A DNA stretch of 64,000 bases, taken from the NCBI RefSeq assembly GCF_034006665.1, contig NZ_JAVESI010000003.1, positions 1-64,000 on the forward strand, read 5' to 3'. This document shows, piece by piece, positions 7,695 through 16,607 of this stretch. Every line of letters starts with the position of its first letter. Within the stretch, counting starts at the first letter, position 1. The translations under genes and the position numbers were made by a program. This DNA is from Trichloromonas sp034006665 (lineage in GTDB: Bacteria > Desulfobacterota > Desulfuromonadia > Desulfuromonadales > Trichloromonadaceae). The notes below the pieces were generated by a model. The model was given only the letters and a program-made list of their open reading frames with translations, was not told where the DNA came from and did not search any database.

Positions 7695-8981
7695 TTAAAG
7701 AGCAAAATCCTCGGCGAGGATCTCCTGGTAAGCCAGTGTGCGACGCGACTGGTCGGCCAGATTGATGAGCTGAAGCTCCTCGCGATTTTCGCCGGCACAG
7801 AGGATGAAACGGAAATTCATCTTCTGTGCGTAACTGATGGATTCATCCAACCCCCGGGGGATGATGTCGCGGGCCGCCGAATATCCCTTGGCTCGCAAGG
7901 CCCTGGCGAGCTGCTGGGCACACTGCTTGTTGCTGCCGGACTGGAAGATCAGCACGTCGGTCTGGTAAGCGGCAACGGCGTCCAATTCATGATCGAGGGC
8001 GAAGAGGAGGTTGAGAAGATTGAAAGCGAAACCGGTCGCCGGCGCCGGATAGCCGTAGCGGGCGGTGAGATTGTCGTAGCGCCCGCCGAGACAGACCGCC
8101 CGGCCGATGCCGCTGAGAAACCCCTGGAAGGTCAGGCCGGTGTGATAGTCGAGTCCGCGCAGTTCGCCCAAGTCGAAGGTAACGTGTTCCTCGACGCCGT
8201 AGACGGTGAGGATATCAAGAACCGTGACGAGGTTGTCGAGCGCCCGGCGCGAGCGGTCGTTGGTCACCACGTGCGCTGCCTTATCCAGCACTTCCCGACC
8301 GCCGAAGAGGCGGGGAAGGGCAAGAATCTCCTCGCGGGCGCGGTCATCCAGGGGCGCCGTTTCCAGCAGCGTCTTGAGGCCGGAACTGTCCTTGCGGGCG
8401 ATGGCACCGCGCAGCTCCGCGGCTAGGGGAGCGGGCAGGCGTTGGTCGGCCATGACCCCGCGAAAGAATTCGACCTGGCCGACGTCGATGGTGAACTCCA
8501 CGGCGCCCAGGGCCTTCAAGCATTCCACCGCCATGGCGATCATCTCGGCGTCCGCTTCCGGGCTTTCCAGGCCGATCATCTCGACCCCGGCCTGGAAGAT
8601 CTCCCGGTCCTTGCCGACCTGCTGTTCGGTGTGACGCAATACCCGTCCGCAGTAGCAGAGACGCAGGGGCAGGGGGACATCCTTCATGCGTGTGGCGACG
8701 ATCCGGGCCACCTGCGGGGTGATATCGGGGGTGAAGGCGACCAGCTTGCCACTCTGCCGGTCGTCAAAGCGGAAGGTCTTGTCCCGCAGTCCACTACCCA
8801 GGCCCCGCTCGAGAACTTCGAGATACTCCAGGGATGGGGGGACAATGGGGCGGCAGCCCCAGCGGGAAAAGATCGCCAGTAACGTGTTTTGCAGAAACTC
8901 GATCTTGGCGGCCTTGATCGGAAGAAAATCCTTGACCCCCTTGGGCAGAATGGCCTCAAGCGAGGGATTGTCGACACTCAT
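7695..8981 (-). CDS. hisZ: ATP phosphoribosyltransferase regulatory subunit
   Basis: A 428-residue HisZ, a paralogue of histidyl-tRNA synthetase that lost its charging activity and instead regulates short-form HisG. The core motifs resemble HisRS: LPKGVKDFLP near 12, PPSLEYLEVLERG near 48, FTPDITPQVARI near 84, the RYCGR-equivalent CYCGRVLR near 108, and GGRYDNL near 297. It carries a C-terminal region of about 90 residues that could resemble an anticodon-binding domain. The window also holds a 220-residue short HisG (45520-46182), the type that needs HisZ, which supports the call. It is followed by purA with a 22-base gap. Confidence 0.93.
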   Translation of the reverse strand: MSVDNPSLEAILPKGVKDFLPIKAAKIEFLQNTLLAIFSRWGCRPIVPPSLEYLEVLERGLGSGLRDKTFRFDDRQSGKLVAFTPDITPQVARIVATRMKDVPLPLRLCYCGRVLRHTEQQVGKDREIFQAGVEMIGLESPEADAEMIAMAVECLKALGAVEFTIDVGQVEFFRGVMADQRLPAPLAAELRGAIARKDSSGLKTLLETAPLDDRAREEILALPRLFGGREVLDKAAHVVTNDRSRRALDNLVTVLDILTVYGVEEHVTFDLGELRGLDYHTGLTFQGFLSGIGRAVCLGGRYDNLTARYGYPAPATGFAFNLLNLLFALDHELDAVAAYQTDVLIFQSGSNKQCAQQLARALRAKGYSAARDIIPRGLDESISYAQKMNFRFILCAGENREELQLINLADQSRRTLAYQEILAEDFAL

Positions 8982-9038
8982 AGTTGTATGCGGTCCTTTT
9001 GCGCTGTTCTTTTCGTGGCGGTGCCTCTCCGCAGCCGC

Positions 9039-10622
9039 TTAGATCTGTACCTGAACGGCGGAGAGGATATGCTCGTTACGCCGCAACTCGTCGATGACGG
9101 CATCGGGAATCCGGCTGTCTACATTGAGCAAGGAGATGGCCTTGCCCTGGATCTTGCGGCGGGAAAGATTCATCATGGCGATGTTGATCTGGTGATCGGC
9201 CAGGGTCTGGCCGACGAAACCGATGACGCCGGGGCGGTCGTCATTGTGCAGGATCAGGATATGTCCTTCGGGAAGGGCCTCGACCTGATAGCCGTCGACT
9301 CGGACGATGCGTTGATCGTCGGCGGCGAAGACCGTTCCGCATACTGAGTGTTCGCCGCTCTCACCGGTGACTTTGACCTGAATCATGTTGGAAAAGCCTT
9401 CGGCCATGTTGCTTTTGGCTTCAGTGACGCGGATTCCCCGTTCTCGGGCACGCTGGGCGGCATTGACGAAATTGACCAAAGAGCCGACCATGGGCGTCAG
9501 GATCCCCTTGAGCAGAGCCATGGTTAAGGGCTCGATGGGGTAGGCGGTCACCGCTCCGGAATATTCAATGGATATCTGGGTAATGCCGCGGCCGCATCGT
9601 TGTGCCTGGAAGATGCCGAGGCGCTCGGCAAGTTGCACATAAGGGCGGATCAGGACCAGCATCTCGGCATTGATTGCGGGGACGTTGAGGGCGTTGACGA
9701 CAATTCCCTTCTGCAGAAAGTCGACGACCTGATGGGCGGTCTGGACGGTGACGTTGATCTGGGCGTCGCGGGTGGCGGCACGCAACTGCGGTGTGGCGAT
9801 TACTTGGTCGAGCTGCAGCAGGGGATGGTCCTTGCCCGGCGGCTGGTTGGCGAAGACATCCAAGGCCGCTCCTGCGACCCGACCGTCGCGCAGTGCCTCG
9901 GCCAGGGCGTCCTCATCGATCAAGCGGCCGACGGCGCAGTTGATGATATAGCAGCCGCGCTTGACCTTGGTCAGAGCTTCCGCGCCGATGATCCCCTCGG
10001 TTTCGAGGTTCAGAGGCAGGTGCAGGCTGATGAAGTCGGAGCGGGCGAGGAGATCGTCGAATTCCACCAGCTCGGCGCCGAGTTGCCGGGCCAGTTCCTC
10101 GGAAATGTAGGGGTCGTGGACGATGACCCGCATGCGCAGGGCGAGAGCTCTCTCGACCACCATGCGTCCGATCTTGCCGGCGCCGATGACGCCGAGGGTG
10201 CGCCCGGCGATGTCGAGCCCCAGATATTTGTAGCTGTCCCATTCCCCGGCGCGGGTGGCGCAGTAGGCCTGGGGGATCTGCCGGGCCAGGGCCAGGAGCA
10301 TGGCGATAGTATATTCGGCCATGGTCGTGGTGCTGCCGAAGGGGGTATTCATGACCACCACCCCCTTGGTGTTGGCGGCCGTCAGATCCATGTTTTCCAC
10401 GCCGATGCCGGCGCGGGCGACCACCTTGAGCCGGGAGGCCGCGGCAAAGACCGCCTCGGTTACCTGGGTTCCTCCCCGCACGACCAGGGCATCGACGTCG
10501 GCCACGGCCGCCAGAAGCTCCTCCTCGGTCATGCCGGGACGGTACTTAAGGCTGATGACCTTGGCGTTTTCAAATATTTTCAAGCCTTCCATGGAAAACT
10601 TGTCGGTTACGAGGACCTTCAT
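9039..10622 (-). CDS. serA: D-3-phosphoglycerate dehydrogenase
   Basis: A 527-residue long-type SerA that oxidises 3-phosphoglycerate with NAD as the first step of serine synthesis. It has the NAD-binding loop GVIGAGKIGRMV near 144-155, the catalytic Arg in INCAVGRLIDEDAL, and a C-terminal ACT domain (about 450-527) beginning ILILHNDDRPGVIGFVGQ, which in other SerA proteins gives feedback control by serine. The start at 10622 (MKVLVTDKFS) has a GGAG site; an in-frame upstream extension of 24 codons does not look like the family. One oddity: at the active-site histidine position the sequence reads ATPQLRAATRDAQ where most family members have TPHLGASTxEAQ, so the usual catalytic His appears replaced by Gln. 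Confidence 0.93.
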   Translation of the reverse strand: MKVLVTDKFSMEGLKIFENAKVISLKYRPGMTEEELLAAVADVDALVVRGGTQVTEAVFAAASRLKVVARAGIGVENMDLTAANTKGVVVMNTPFGSTTTMAEYTIAMLLALARQIPQAYCATRAGEWDSYKYLGLDIAGRTLGVIGAGKIGRMVVERALALRMRVIVHDPYISEELARQLGAELVEFDDLLARSDFISLHLPLNLETEGIIGAEALTKVKRGCYIINCAVGRLIDEDALAEALRDGRVAGAALDVFANQPPGKDHPLLQLDQVIATPQLRAATRDAQINVTVQTAHQVVDFLQKGIVVNALNVPAINAEMLVLIRPYVQLAERLGIFQAQRCGRGITQISIEYSGAVTAYPIEPLTMALLKGILTPMVGSLVNFVNAAQRARERGIRVTEAKSNMAEGFSNMIQVKVTGESGEHSVCGTVFAADDQRIVRVDGYQVEALPEGHILILHNDDRPGVIGFVGQTLADHQINIAMMNLSRRKIQGKAISLLNVDSRIPDAVIDELRRNEHILSAVQVQI

Positions 10623-10822
10623 GGTTTCCACTCCGGGTTGTTTGGCGGGCATGGCAGGTGGCTCCAGGGCATTTCCAAAGAGGTACGGTAGCAAGCCCTG
10701 CCCATTCTGTCAAGGTCAAACCGGGATCCCTCAGGGTTGGGAAATAAAAGCTAAAACAGCAAGATAGCCGGATGGGAGAGGGGCGGGAAGGGGGGGGGCG
10801 GACGGAAGTCTTGCCGGCATAA

Positions 10823-10854
10823 AAAAACTCCGCGAAGTTTTTCGCGGAGTTTTT
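10823..10854 (-). terminator. Intrinsic terminator of the cold-shock gene
   Basis: Stem AAAAACTCCGCGAA / TTCGCGGAGTTTTT with a GTTT loop, 22 bases after the cold-shock stop codon on the minus strand, followed by a T run in that direction. Confidence 0.85.
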
Positions 10855-10875
10855 GAGTCACGGAGAAGTCTGTTA

Positions 10876-11076
10876 TCAGAGTTTGACGATGTTGGCGGCC
10901 TGCGGACCTTTCTGGCCTTCAATCACGTCAAACTGAACCCGTTGGCCCTCGGCCAGGGATTTGAAGCCTTCACCGGTGATCGCCGAGAAATGGGCGAATA
11001 CGTCGGGGCCGTTATCTTGCTGAATGAAGCCGAAACCTTTTGCGTCGTTGAACCACTTGACCGTTCCTTGTGCCAT
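10876..11076 (-). CDS. Cold-shock domain protein (CspA family)
   Basis: A 66-residue single cold-shock domain that binds single-stranded RNA or DNA and melts RNA structure. The RNP1 motif KGFGFIQ lies near residues 13-19 and the RNP2 equivalent DVFAHFSAI near 25-33; it ends KGPQAANI as is usual. The start at 11076 (MAQGTVKWFN) is the normal family N-terminus and has an AGGAAG site. It is monocistronic: a promoter-like element lies about 150 bases upstream and a clear terminator 22 bases downstream. The long leader fits the post-transcriptional control known for this family, although induction by cold cannot be read from sequence. Confidence 0.95.
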   Translation of the reverse strand: MAQGTVKWFNDAKGFGFIQQDNGPDVFAHFSAITGEGFKSLAEGQRVQFDVIEGQKGPQAANIVKL

Positions 11077-11223
11077 CTTCCTGTGCTCCTTTTTGTCTTT
11101 CCGGGCGACCGGTGTTGAAATAGCAAGTCCCGGACGCCCAAAACCCGCGATCATCCACCCTCGCGCGGGGTCGGGCGGCTGCTCTGGCGAGGCACGGCCC
11201 TGCTCTTCCGGAACTTGGCAGAA

Positions 11224-11252
11224 ACGCTAGCACAGAAATACCGAGCTGGCAA
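11224..11252 (-). promoter_or_regulatory. Candidate promoter for the cold-shock gene
   Basis: On the minus strand TTGCCA (11252-11247) is followed after 17 bases by TAGCGT (11229-11224), with TGC just before it as an extended -10. It lies about 150 bases upstream of the cold-shock start, leaving a long untranslated leader typical of such genes. Sequence match only. Confidence 0.4.
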
Positions 11253-11303
11253 CCGTGTTTTTTGCCCTTTTCATGTGAAAATCCGGGACTGTTCGCAGGA
11301 AGG

Positions 11304-12812
11304 TTATTTTTTCCCCAAGCGTGGATTCTCGCGCAGGTACTCGACCAGCAGGCGTACGCCGACCCCCGTCCCCCCGGGGGGACGGCCGGGCGCCCCCTTC
11401 CCTTCCCAGGCCGTCCCCGCGATATCGAGGTGCGCCCAGGGGCAACCCTCGGCAAAAACTTGCAGGAACGCCGCGGCGGTGATGGTCCCCGCCGGTCGTC
11501 CGGCGGTGTTTTTGAGATCGGCTACTTCGCTCTTGAGGAGCTTGCCGTGTTCCTCCCAGAGCGGAAGCGGCCAGAGCCGTTCGCCGCAACGCTCGCCGGC
11601 ATTGCGCAGGGCCTGGACCAGGCCGTCGTGATTGCCGAGAACGGCGCTCGCCTCATGCCCCAGGGCAATAATACAGGCGCCGGTGAGGGTGGCGAGGTCG
11701 ATGAGTGCCCGGGGAGCGAAGCGTTTGGCGTAGGTCAGGGTGTCGGCGAGGATCAAGCGACCCTCGGCGTCGGTGTTGAGAACCTCAATGGTCTTTCCGG
11801 AGAGGGAGGTAAGGATGTCCCCGGGGCGAATGGCACTTCCCGAGGGGAGGTTTTCCACCGCTGGAACAAGGCCGACCAGGTTGACCGGCAACCGCAATCG
11901 CGCCGCTGCCGCGAGGGTACCGAGGACCGCCGCGCCGCCGGCCATGTCCATCTTCATTTCGTCCATCTTCTCCGCCGGTTTCAGGGAGATGCCCCCGGCA
12001 TCGAAAACCACCCCCTTGCCGACGAGGGCAATGGGCGGCTCCGTTTCTTCCGCGCCGCGGTAGTGCAGGACGATCAGCCGCGGTTCGCGAACGCTCCCCT
12101 GGGCGACTCCGAGCAGGGCGCCGAAGCCCTCCTCTTCCAGTTCCCGACGGTCGAGAATGGTGCAGTCGAGGCCGGTCTCCTCGGCCAGTACCCGGGCCCG
12201 TCGTGCCAGTTCCTCGGGGGATTTGGCATTCCCCGGCTCGTTGACCAGGTCGCGGGCGAGAAAGACTCCTCGGCAGATCGCTTCGGCGGCGGCGGCTCCT
12301 GTTGCGGCCTCCTTGATCTGGTCGCGTCGGGGGACACACAGGGTCAGTTGCAGAGGTTTGGAGTCGACACCGTCCGACTTTTCGGTGCGGTAGCGGGAGA
12401 AGCGGTATCCGGCCAGGAGGATTGCTTCACCGGCGAGCTGGGCAAGGGCGCCCAGCGTCAGTTGTCGTAGGGGGAGGCTGGCGAGGTCGAGAGTGCAGGC
12501 GCGCAGCTTCCGTTCTTGGAGAAAGGCCGCGGCTCCCGCCAGTTCCCGGCGCAGATCGAGGCTTTGCGCGCGCGCGGGACCGAGGCCGAGGAGAAGAACG
12601 CGTTCGGCGGGAAGGTCGGGGGTGTGAAGCAGCAGCTTCTCCCCTTTCTTGCCGCGAAACTCGTGATCGCGGAAGGCGCGGGTGATCGCCCCGGGAAGAT
12701 GGGTATCGAGTTCCAGTTCGCCGGGCGCCGGGCGTGCGCTTTCATGCACGCCGATGATCAAGCATGGAGTTTTCAGTTTCAGCGGCGTGCCGCTGCTGAC
12801 GCGAATCTGCAT
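11304..12812 (-). CDS. pepA: Leucyl aminopeptidase (M17 cytosol aminopeptidase)
   Basis: A 502-residue M17 aminopeptidase that removes N-terminal residues from peptides in the cytosol, using two metal ions. The metal and active-site region is intact: VGKGVVFDAGG with Lys and Asp near 262-272, KMDMAGGAA near 288, and the signature NTDAEGRLILADTL near 348-361. The variable N-terminal domain (about 1-165) is divergent as usual. The ATG at 12812 follows an AAAGGAT site. It runs towards the cold-shock gene, with 227 bases between them. Confidence 0.93.
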   Translation of the reverse strand: MQIRVSSGTPLKLKTPCLIIGVHESARPAPGELELDTHLPGAITRAFRDHEFRGKKGEKLLLHTPDLPAERVLLLGLGPARAQSLDLRRELAGAAAFLQERKLRACTLDLASLPLRQLTLGALAQLAGEAILLAGYRFSRYRTEKSDGVDSKPLQLTLCVPRRDQIKEAATGAAAAEAICRGVFLARDLVNEPGNAKSPEELARRARVLAEETGLDCTILDRRELEEEGFGALLGVAQGSVREPRLIVLHYRGAEETEPPIALVGKGVVFDAGGISLKPAEKMDEMKMDMAGGAAVLGTLAAAARLRLPVNLVGLVPAVENLPSGSAIRPGDILTSLSGKTIEVLNTDAEGRLILADTLTYAKRFAPRALIDLATLTGACIIALGHEASAVLGNHDGLVQALRNAGERCGERLWPLPLWEEHGKLLKSEVADLKNTAGRPAGTITAAAFLQVFAEGCPWAHLDIAGTAWEGKGAPGRPPGGTGVGVRLLVEYLRENPRLGKK

Positions 12813-13366
12813 GATGGATCCTTTCCTGGAGAGGCAGAATTCTGAACATTCTAGCGGTCCAACGCCTGCATTTCAATCGCTTGGCCTGATCTGCGCCCAC
12901 CATGGTCGGCTTTTTTGACCCGGGTGGTGTCGCGATTTTGACCATCGGCGTCAAATCGTTACAAGACGACGAGCAAGGAGTTTTTCCATGTTTTTTCCAG
13001 CGCCCGACATTTATTCCGACACTGCTTCCCGGTGTTTTTCAAAAAGAGGCTGATCGATATGGAAGGGGAAAGGGGAATGCGCGGGGCCCTGGTGGATGCG
13101 CAAGGGCCGTCCGGTTGGCGAAAAAAGGAATGGATCTTGCTAATTACGTATGTTTTTTGACGGAACCGTTTCGGTTGTGTGCCTTCGGATAAGCCCCGGT
13201 CGCTTCGAAACAATCCCCCCTTCCCGACCGGGATTAGCCGTTGCCCGTGGCTCTTGAAAAGTGCTATTTTGAGGGAAATGGCGGATCTGACTATCCCTGG
13301 GGAAGGACATGCCGGGCCGCTGCCAGTCCCGTTCTTCCGCTACCAAAGACAAGAGAGAGTGTCGCG
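12813..13366. other. Divergent intergenic region between pepA and the chemotaxis receptor
   Basis: 554 bases without a supported gene. It should hold the promoters of both flanking genes. Two tiny plus-strand frames follow ribosome-site-like sequence: 12988-13053 (21 codons, behind AAGGAG) and 13059-13160 (33 codons). Neither resembles a known family, and no riboswitch fold such as the c-di-GMP class was found. Confidence 0.4.
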
Positions 13367-15745
13367 ATGTTCACTTCGACGAGCCTGCGCTGGAAAATCC
13401 TCTTCGCCCTGATCGGCCTTTCCGTGGTGTCGATGATGATTGCCCTGCTCATCCTCCTGAACTCGGTTTCCCGCCAGTTTGAGAGAAACCTTGAGCAGCG
13501 GGCTGACGAGCTGGCGGGCTTTGTCCGCAACACCATCGACTATTCGGAGAATGAAGCCGGTAACTATGTACGGCTCACCAGCCAGACCGCGGACCTGGTC
13601 AATTCCATCTACTTCGCCAGTTCCCCTGAGGAGATGCTCGATATCGGCACGATCATCGAAGATGCCCAGAAAGTTTTCCATTTCGACCTGTTGCAGGTTC
13701 TCAGTGCCGAAGGCGACCTGCTGCGCAGCAGCGTCCATGAACATCACAAAGGGCTCGATATCGAGCCGCTCAAGGATCATGCCGTGGTCCAGTCGGCGTT
13801 GGCCAACCGCGGCGCCAAGGGCATCGACCAGATTGCCGGCTATCCCGCCATCGTTACCATTTCCCCCATAACTTTCCACAACAAGCCGATCGGCTATCTC
13901 CTCGGCGCGGTCTTTCTCGACGATGACTACGCCAAGAAAATCAAGGGGATCGCCGGTTCGGACCTGGCCTTTTACAGCCGTTCCGGCATGATCAGAACCT
14001 CCCTCGACGCGTTGCGCGAGCTGCACGCCGAGGATTATCAGGGGCGCGAAAGCTGGCTGGCGACTTTCGGGGAGACGTCCTACAGCATCCATTCGTTCCC
14101 CCTCAACGAAGAGGGGGAGGGCCTGATTCTGGCCCTCGATCGTTCGGAACTGGTGGCGACTCGGCAGCAGACCCGCAACCTCTTCCTCGGTATTCTCCTC
14201 GGGGTCGGCGCCTTGGCTCTGGTGGTCGGTATCGGCATTTCCCGCAGCATCGTTCGTCCTCTTTCGGCGGTGGTCGGCAGCCTCAGGGGAATGGCCGAGG
14301 GGGCGGGAGACCTGACCAGCCGCCTGGAAGTTGCCGCAAAGGATGAGGTCGGCGCCCTGGCGGTCAATTTCAACCAGTTCCTCGGCCGGTTGCAGGAGAT
14401 GGTGCGGCGCATTCAGGTGGTCCGCGCCGACCTGGGCGGGGCCGCCCAGCGCATCCGCTCATCGGCCGGGCAGGTCAACGAGGGGGTGAACCACTCCTCC
14501 CGCTCCATCGAGGAATGCCATGCGGCGATCCAAGGGATCGAGCAGACCCTGGGCGGCATCGCCGAGAGCACCGGAAGCCTGGTCACGGCGGTGGAGGAGA
14601 GTTCCTCGGCGACGCTGGAACTCGGCTCGACCATCGAGGAGATCGCCGAGCAGATGGAAAACCTCTTTGCCACGGTGGACGAGGTTTCCAGTTCCATCAA
14701 CGAGATGTCGGTGTCGAGCCAGCAGATCATGGAGAATGTGGAGATCCTCTCTGCCTCCACGGAAGTGACCGCTTCCTCCATCACCGAAATGGATGCCGCC
14801 ATCAAGGAGATCGAGGAGAATGCGGAAATGACCAGCCGTCTCTCCGAGGAAGCGGCCACCGATTCGCAGATGGGCAAGGAGGCGGTGGATACCACCATCC
14901 AGGGGATCGGCGCCATTCGCGAAATGGTGGACGGCGCGAGTCTGGTGATCCGCGACCTCGGGCACCAGTCCAGCGCTATCGGCAAGATCCTCAACGTCAT
15001 CGATGATGTCGCCGATCAAACCAGCCTTCTGGCTCTCAATGCCGCGATCATCGCCGCCCAGGCCGGCGAGCACGGCAAGGGCTTTGCGGTGGTTGCCGAC
15101 GAAATCCGCGAACTGGCCGAGCGTACCGCCGTTTCGACCCGGGAAATCGCTGGCATCATCGGTAATCTCCAGAGCGGGGTAAAGGAAGCGGTGAAGGCGA
15201 TGGATGCCAGCAGCGAAAGGGTTCATCAGGAGGTGTCCCGGTCCCGGGTGGCGGGCGAGGCCCTGGAAAAGATCCGCAACAGTACCCTCAAGGCGACGGA
15301 TCAGGTGCGCAGCATCGTTCGCGCCACCCAGGAGCAGGCGCGTGGCAGTCAGCAGATCACCGGCTCGATCAATCAGATCGCCTCGATGCTCGGGCAGATC
15401 TCCTCGGCCATCAAGCAGCAGACGGCGGGGGCCCAGCAGTTGGCCCATGCCGCCGAATCGATGCGTTCCATTGCTTCCCACGGCAAGCTCAGTGCTTCCG
15501 AGCAGGCCAAGGGGAGCCGGCAGATCAATACCAGCATGGAAAATATCAGTCTGATGATCGAGCGCATCGACGAGGCAACCCGCGAGCAGACCAACCGTGT
15601 TCGCCAGGTTCTGGAAGCGGTCGCCCGTCTGCGCGATGTCGGCGAAAACAACGCCCTGCGCGCGGCGGAGCTCAATCAGGTAGTGGAAAGCCTGACCAGG
15701 CAGACCGACGCTCTTGACGAAGAGGTCGGCGCGTTCAAGGCATGA
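13367..15745 (+). CDS. Methyl-accepting chemotaxis protein
   Basis: A 792-residue transmembrane receptor. A first membrane helix lies at about residues 11-35 (ILFALIGLSVVSMMIALL), then a periplasmic sensor region of about 230 residues, a second helix near 267-288, a HAMP linker, and a long helical signalling domain. The cytoplasmic hairpin tip reads DQTSLLALNAAIIAAQAGE; most receptors have AIEAARAGE, so two tip positions near the CheA/CheW contact differ. The rest (GFAVVADEIRELAER) is standard. There is no C-terminal pentapeptide tether for CheR/CheB. The start at 13367 is chosen because the membrane helix follows directly. Its stop overlaps the start of the next gene by four bases, so the two are translationally coupled. 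The ligand is unknown. Confidence 0.93.
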   Translation: MFTSTSLRWKILFALIGLSVVSMMIALLILLNSVSRQFERNLEQRADELAGFVRNTIDYSENEAGNYVRLTSQTADLVNSIYFASSPEEMLDIGTIIEDAQKVFHFDLLQVLSAEGDLLRSSVHEHHKGLDIEPLKDHAVVQSALANRGAKGIDQIAGYPAIVTISPITFHNKPIGYLLGAVFLDDDYAKKIKGIAGSDLAFYSRSGMIRTSLDALRELHAEDYQGRESWLATFGETSYSIHSFPLNEEGEGLILALDRSELVATRQQTRNLFLGILLGVGALALVVGIGISRSIVRPLSAVVGSLRGMAEGAGDLTSRLEVAAKDEVGALAVNFNQFLGRLQEMVRRIQVVRADLGGAAQRIRSSAGQVNEGVNHSSRSIEECHAAIQGIEQTLGGIAESTGSLVTAVEESSSATLELGSTIEEIAEQMENLFATVDEVSSSINEMSVSSQQIMENVEILSASTEVTASSITEMDAAIKEIEENAEMTSRLSEEAATDSQMGKEAVDTTIQGIGAIREMVDGASLVIRDLGHQSSAIGKILNVIDDVADQTSLLALNAAIIAAQAGEHGKGFAVVADEIRELAERTAVSTREIAGIIGNLQSGVKEAVKAMDASSERVHQEVSRSRVAGEALEKIRNSTLKATDQVRSIVRATQEQARGSQQITGSINQIASMLGQISSAIKQQTAGAQQLAHAAESMRSIASHGKLSASEQAKGSRQINTSMENISLMIERIDEATREQTNRVRQVLEAVARLRDVGENNALRAAELNQVVESLTRQTDALDEEVGAFKA

Positions 15746-16530
15746 GCGAACGCGCCGTCACCGTGACTATTCTTGGGTCCGGCACCAGTACCGGTGTGCC
15801 GGTGCCGGCCTGCACCTGCCCGGTCTGCCGTTCCCGGGAGCCGCGTAACCAGCGCACCCGCTGCAGCATTCTGGTCAGCGCCGCCGGCCGCAACATCCTC
15901 ATCGACACCTCCACCGATCTCCGCCAGCAGGCGCTGCGCGAAGGCATCACCCATATCGATGCGGTGCTCTTCACCCACACCCACGCCGATCATGTCAACG
16001 GCATCGATGATCTGCGTCCCTTTAACCTGGCTTCGGGGGCGGGTATTCCCATCTATGCCTGCGCCGAGGATCTCGCCGTACTGCGGCGCACCTTTGCTTA
16101 CATCTTCGACAGCGGCGATGAACCCGGCTATCGTCCCCGCCTGAGCGCCCGGGAAATCAGCGCCGGTTTTTCCCTCTTCGGTCTGCCGATCCTGCCTCTG
16201 CAGTTGATCCACGGTCCGGGGCGCTCCCTCGGTTACCGCATCGGCCCCTTTGCTTACCTCACCGACTGCAGCTTCGTCCCCGAGGCGACCATGGAGCTGC
16301 TCGCCGGGATCGATATCCTGATCATCGACGGCCTGCGTTTTCGTCCCCACCTCAGCCACCTGAGTATCTCCCAGGCCTTGGCCGTGGCCGAAAGGCTCGG
16401 CCCGGGACGTACCATCCTCACCCATCTCAGCCACGACGTCGATTACAGCCGCCACGCTTCGCTTCTCCCCCCCGGTACCGAGCTGGCCTACGATGGCCAG
16501 AGCCTGCGCTTTTTCCTGCCCGCGCCCTGA
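15742..16530 (+). CDS. Metallo-beta-lactamase fold hydrolase (PhnP-like phosphodiesterase)
   Basis: A 262-residue MBL-fold protein close to the PhnP/phosphoribosyl cyclic phosphodiesterase group. It opens TILGSGTSTGVPVPACTCPVC, with cysteines that may bind a structural zinc, then shows the two-metal motif FTHTHADHVNG (HxHxDH) at about 76-86, a Asp in AYLTDCSFVP near 173-182, and a late His in ILTHLSHDVDY. The substrate is probably a cyclic nucleotide or phosphodiester, but this cannot be fixed. Its ATG overlaps the stop of the chemotaxis receptor (ATGA), a hint that both are made together. Confidence 0.8.
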   Translation: MSERAVTVTILGSGTSTGVPVPACTCPVCRSREPRNQRTRCSILVSAAGRNILIDTSTDLRQQALREGITHIDAVLFTHTHADHVNGIDDLRPFNLASGAGIPIYACAEDLAVLRRTFAYIFDSGDEPGYRPRLSAREISAGFSLFGLPILPLQLIHGPGRSLGYRIGPFAYLTDCSFVPEATMELLAGIDILIIDGLRFRPHLSHLSISQALAVAERLGPGRTILTHLSHDVDYSRHASLLPPGTELAYDGQSLRFFLPAP

Positions 16531-16607
16531 ATCCCCCTTTTCTCTTGCCGTGCCCCGGTCAATAGGTATAATCACCTAAATTCATTATAGTTCCTTGGGG
16601 TGAGATC

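Noticed and set aside
10623..10694. In-frame N-terminal extension of SerA
   Set aside because: The family starts at MKVLVTD and the GGAG site sits before 10622.
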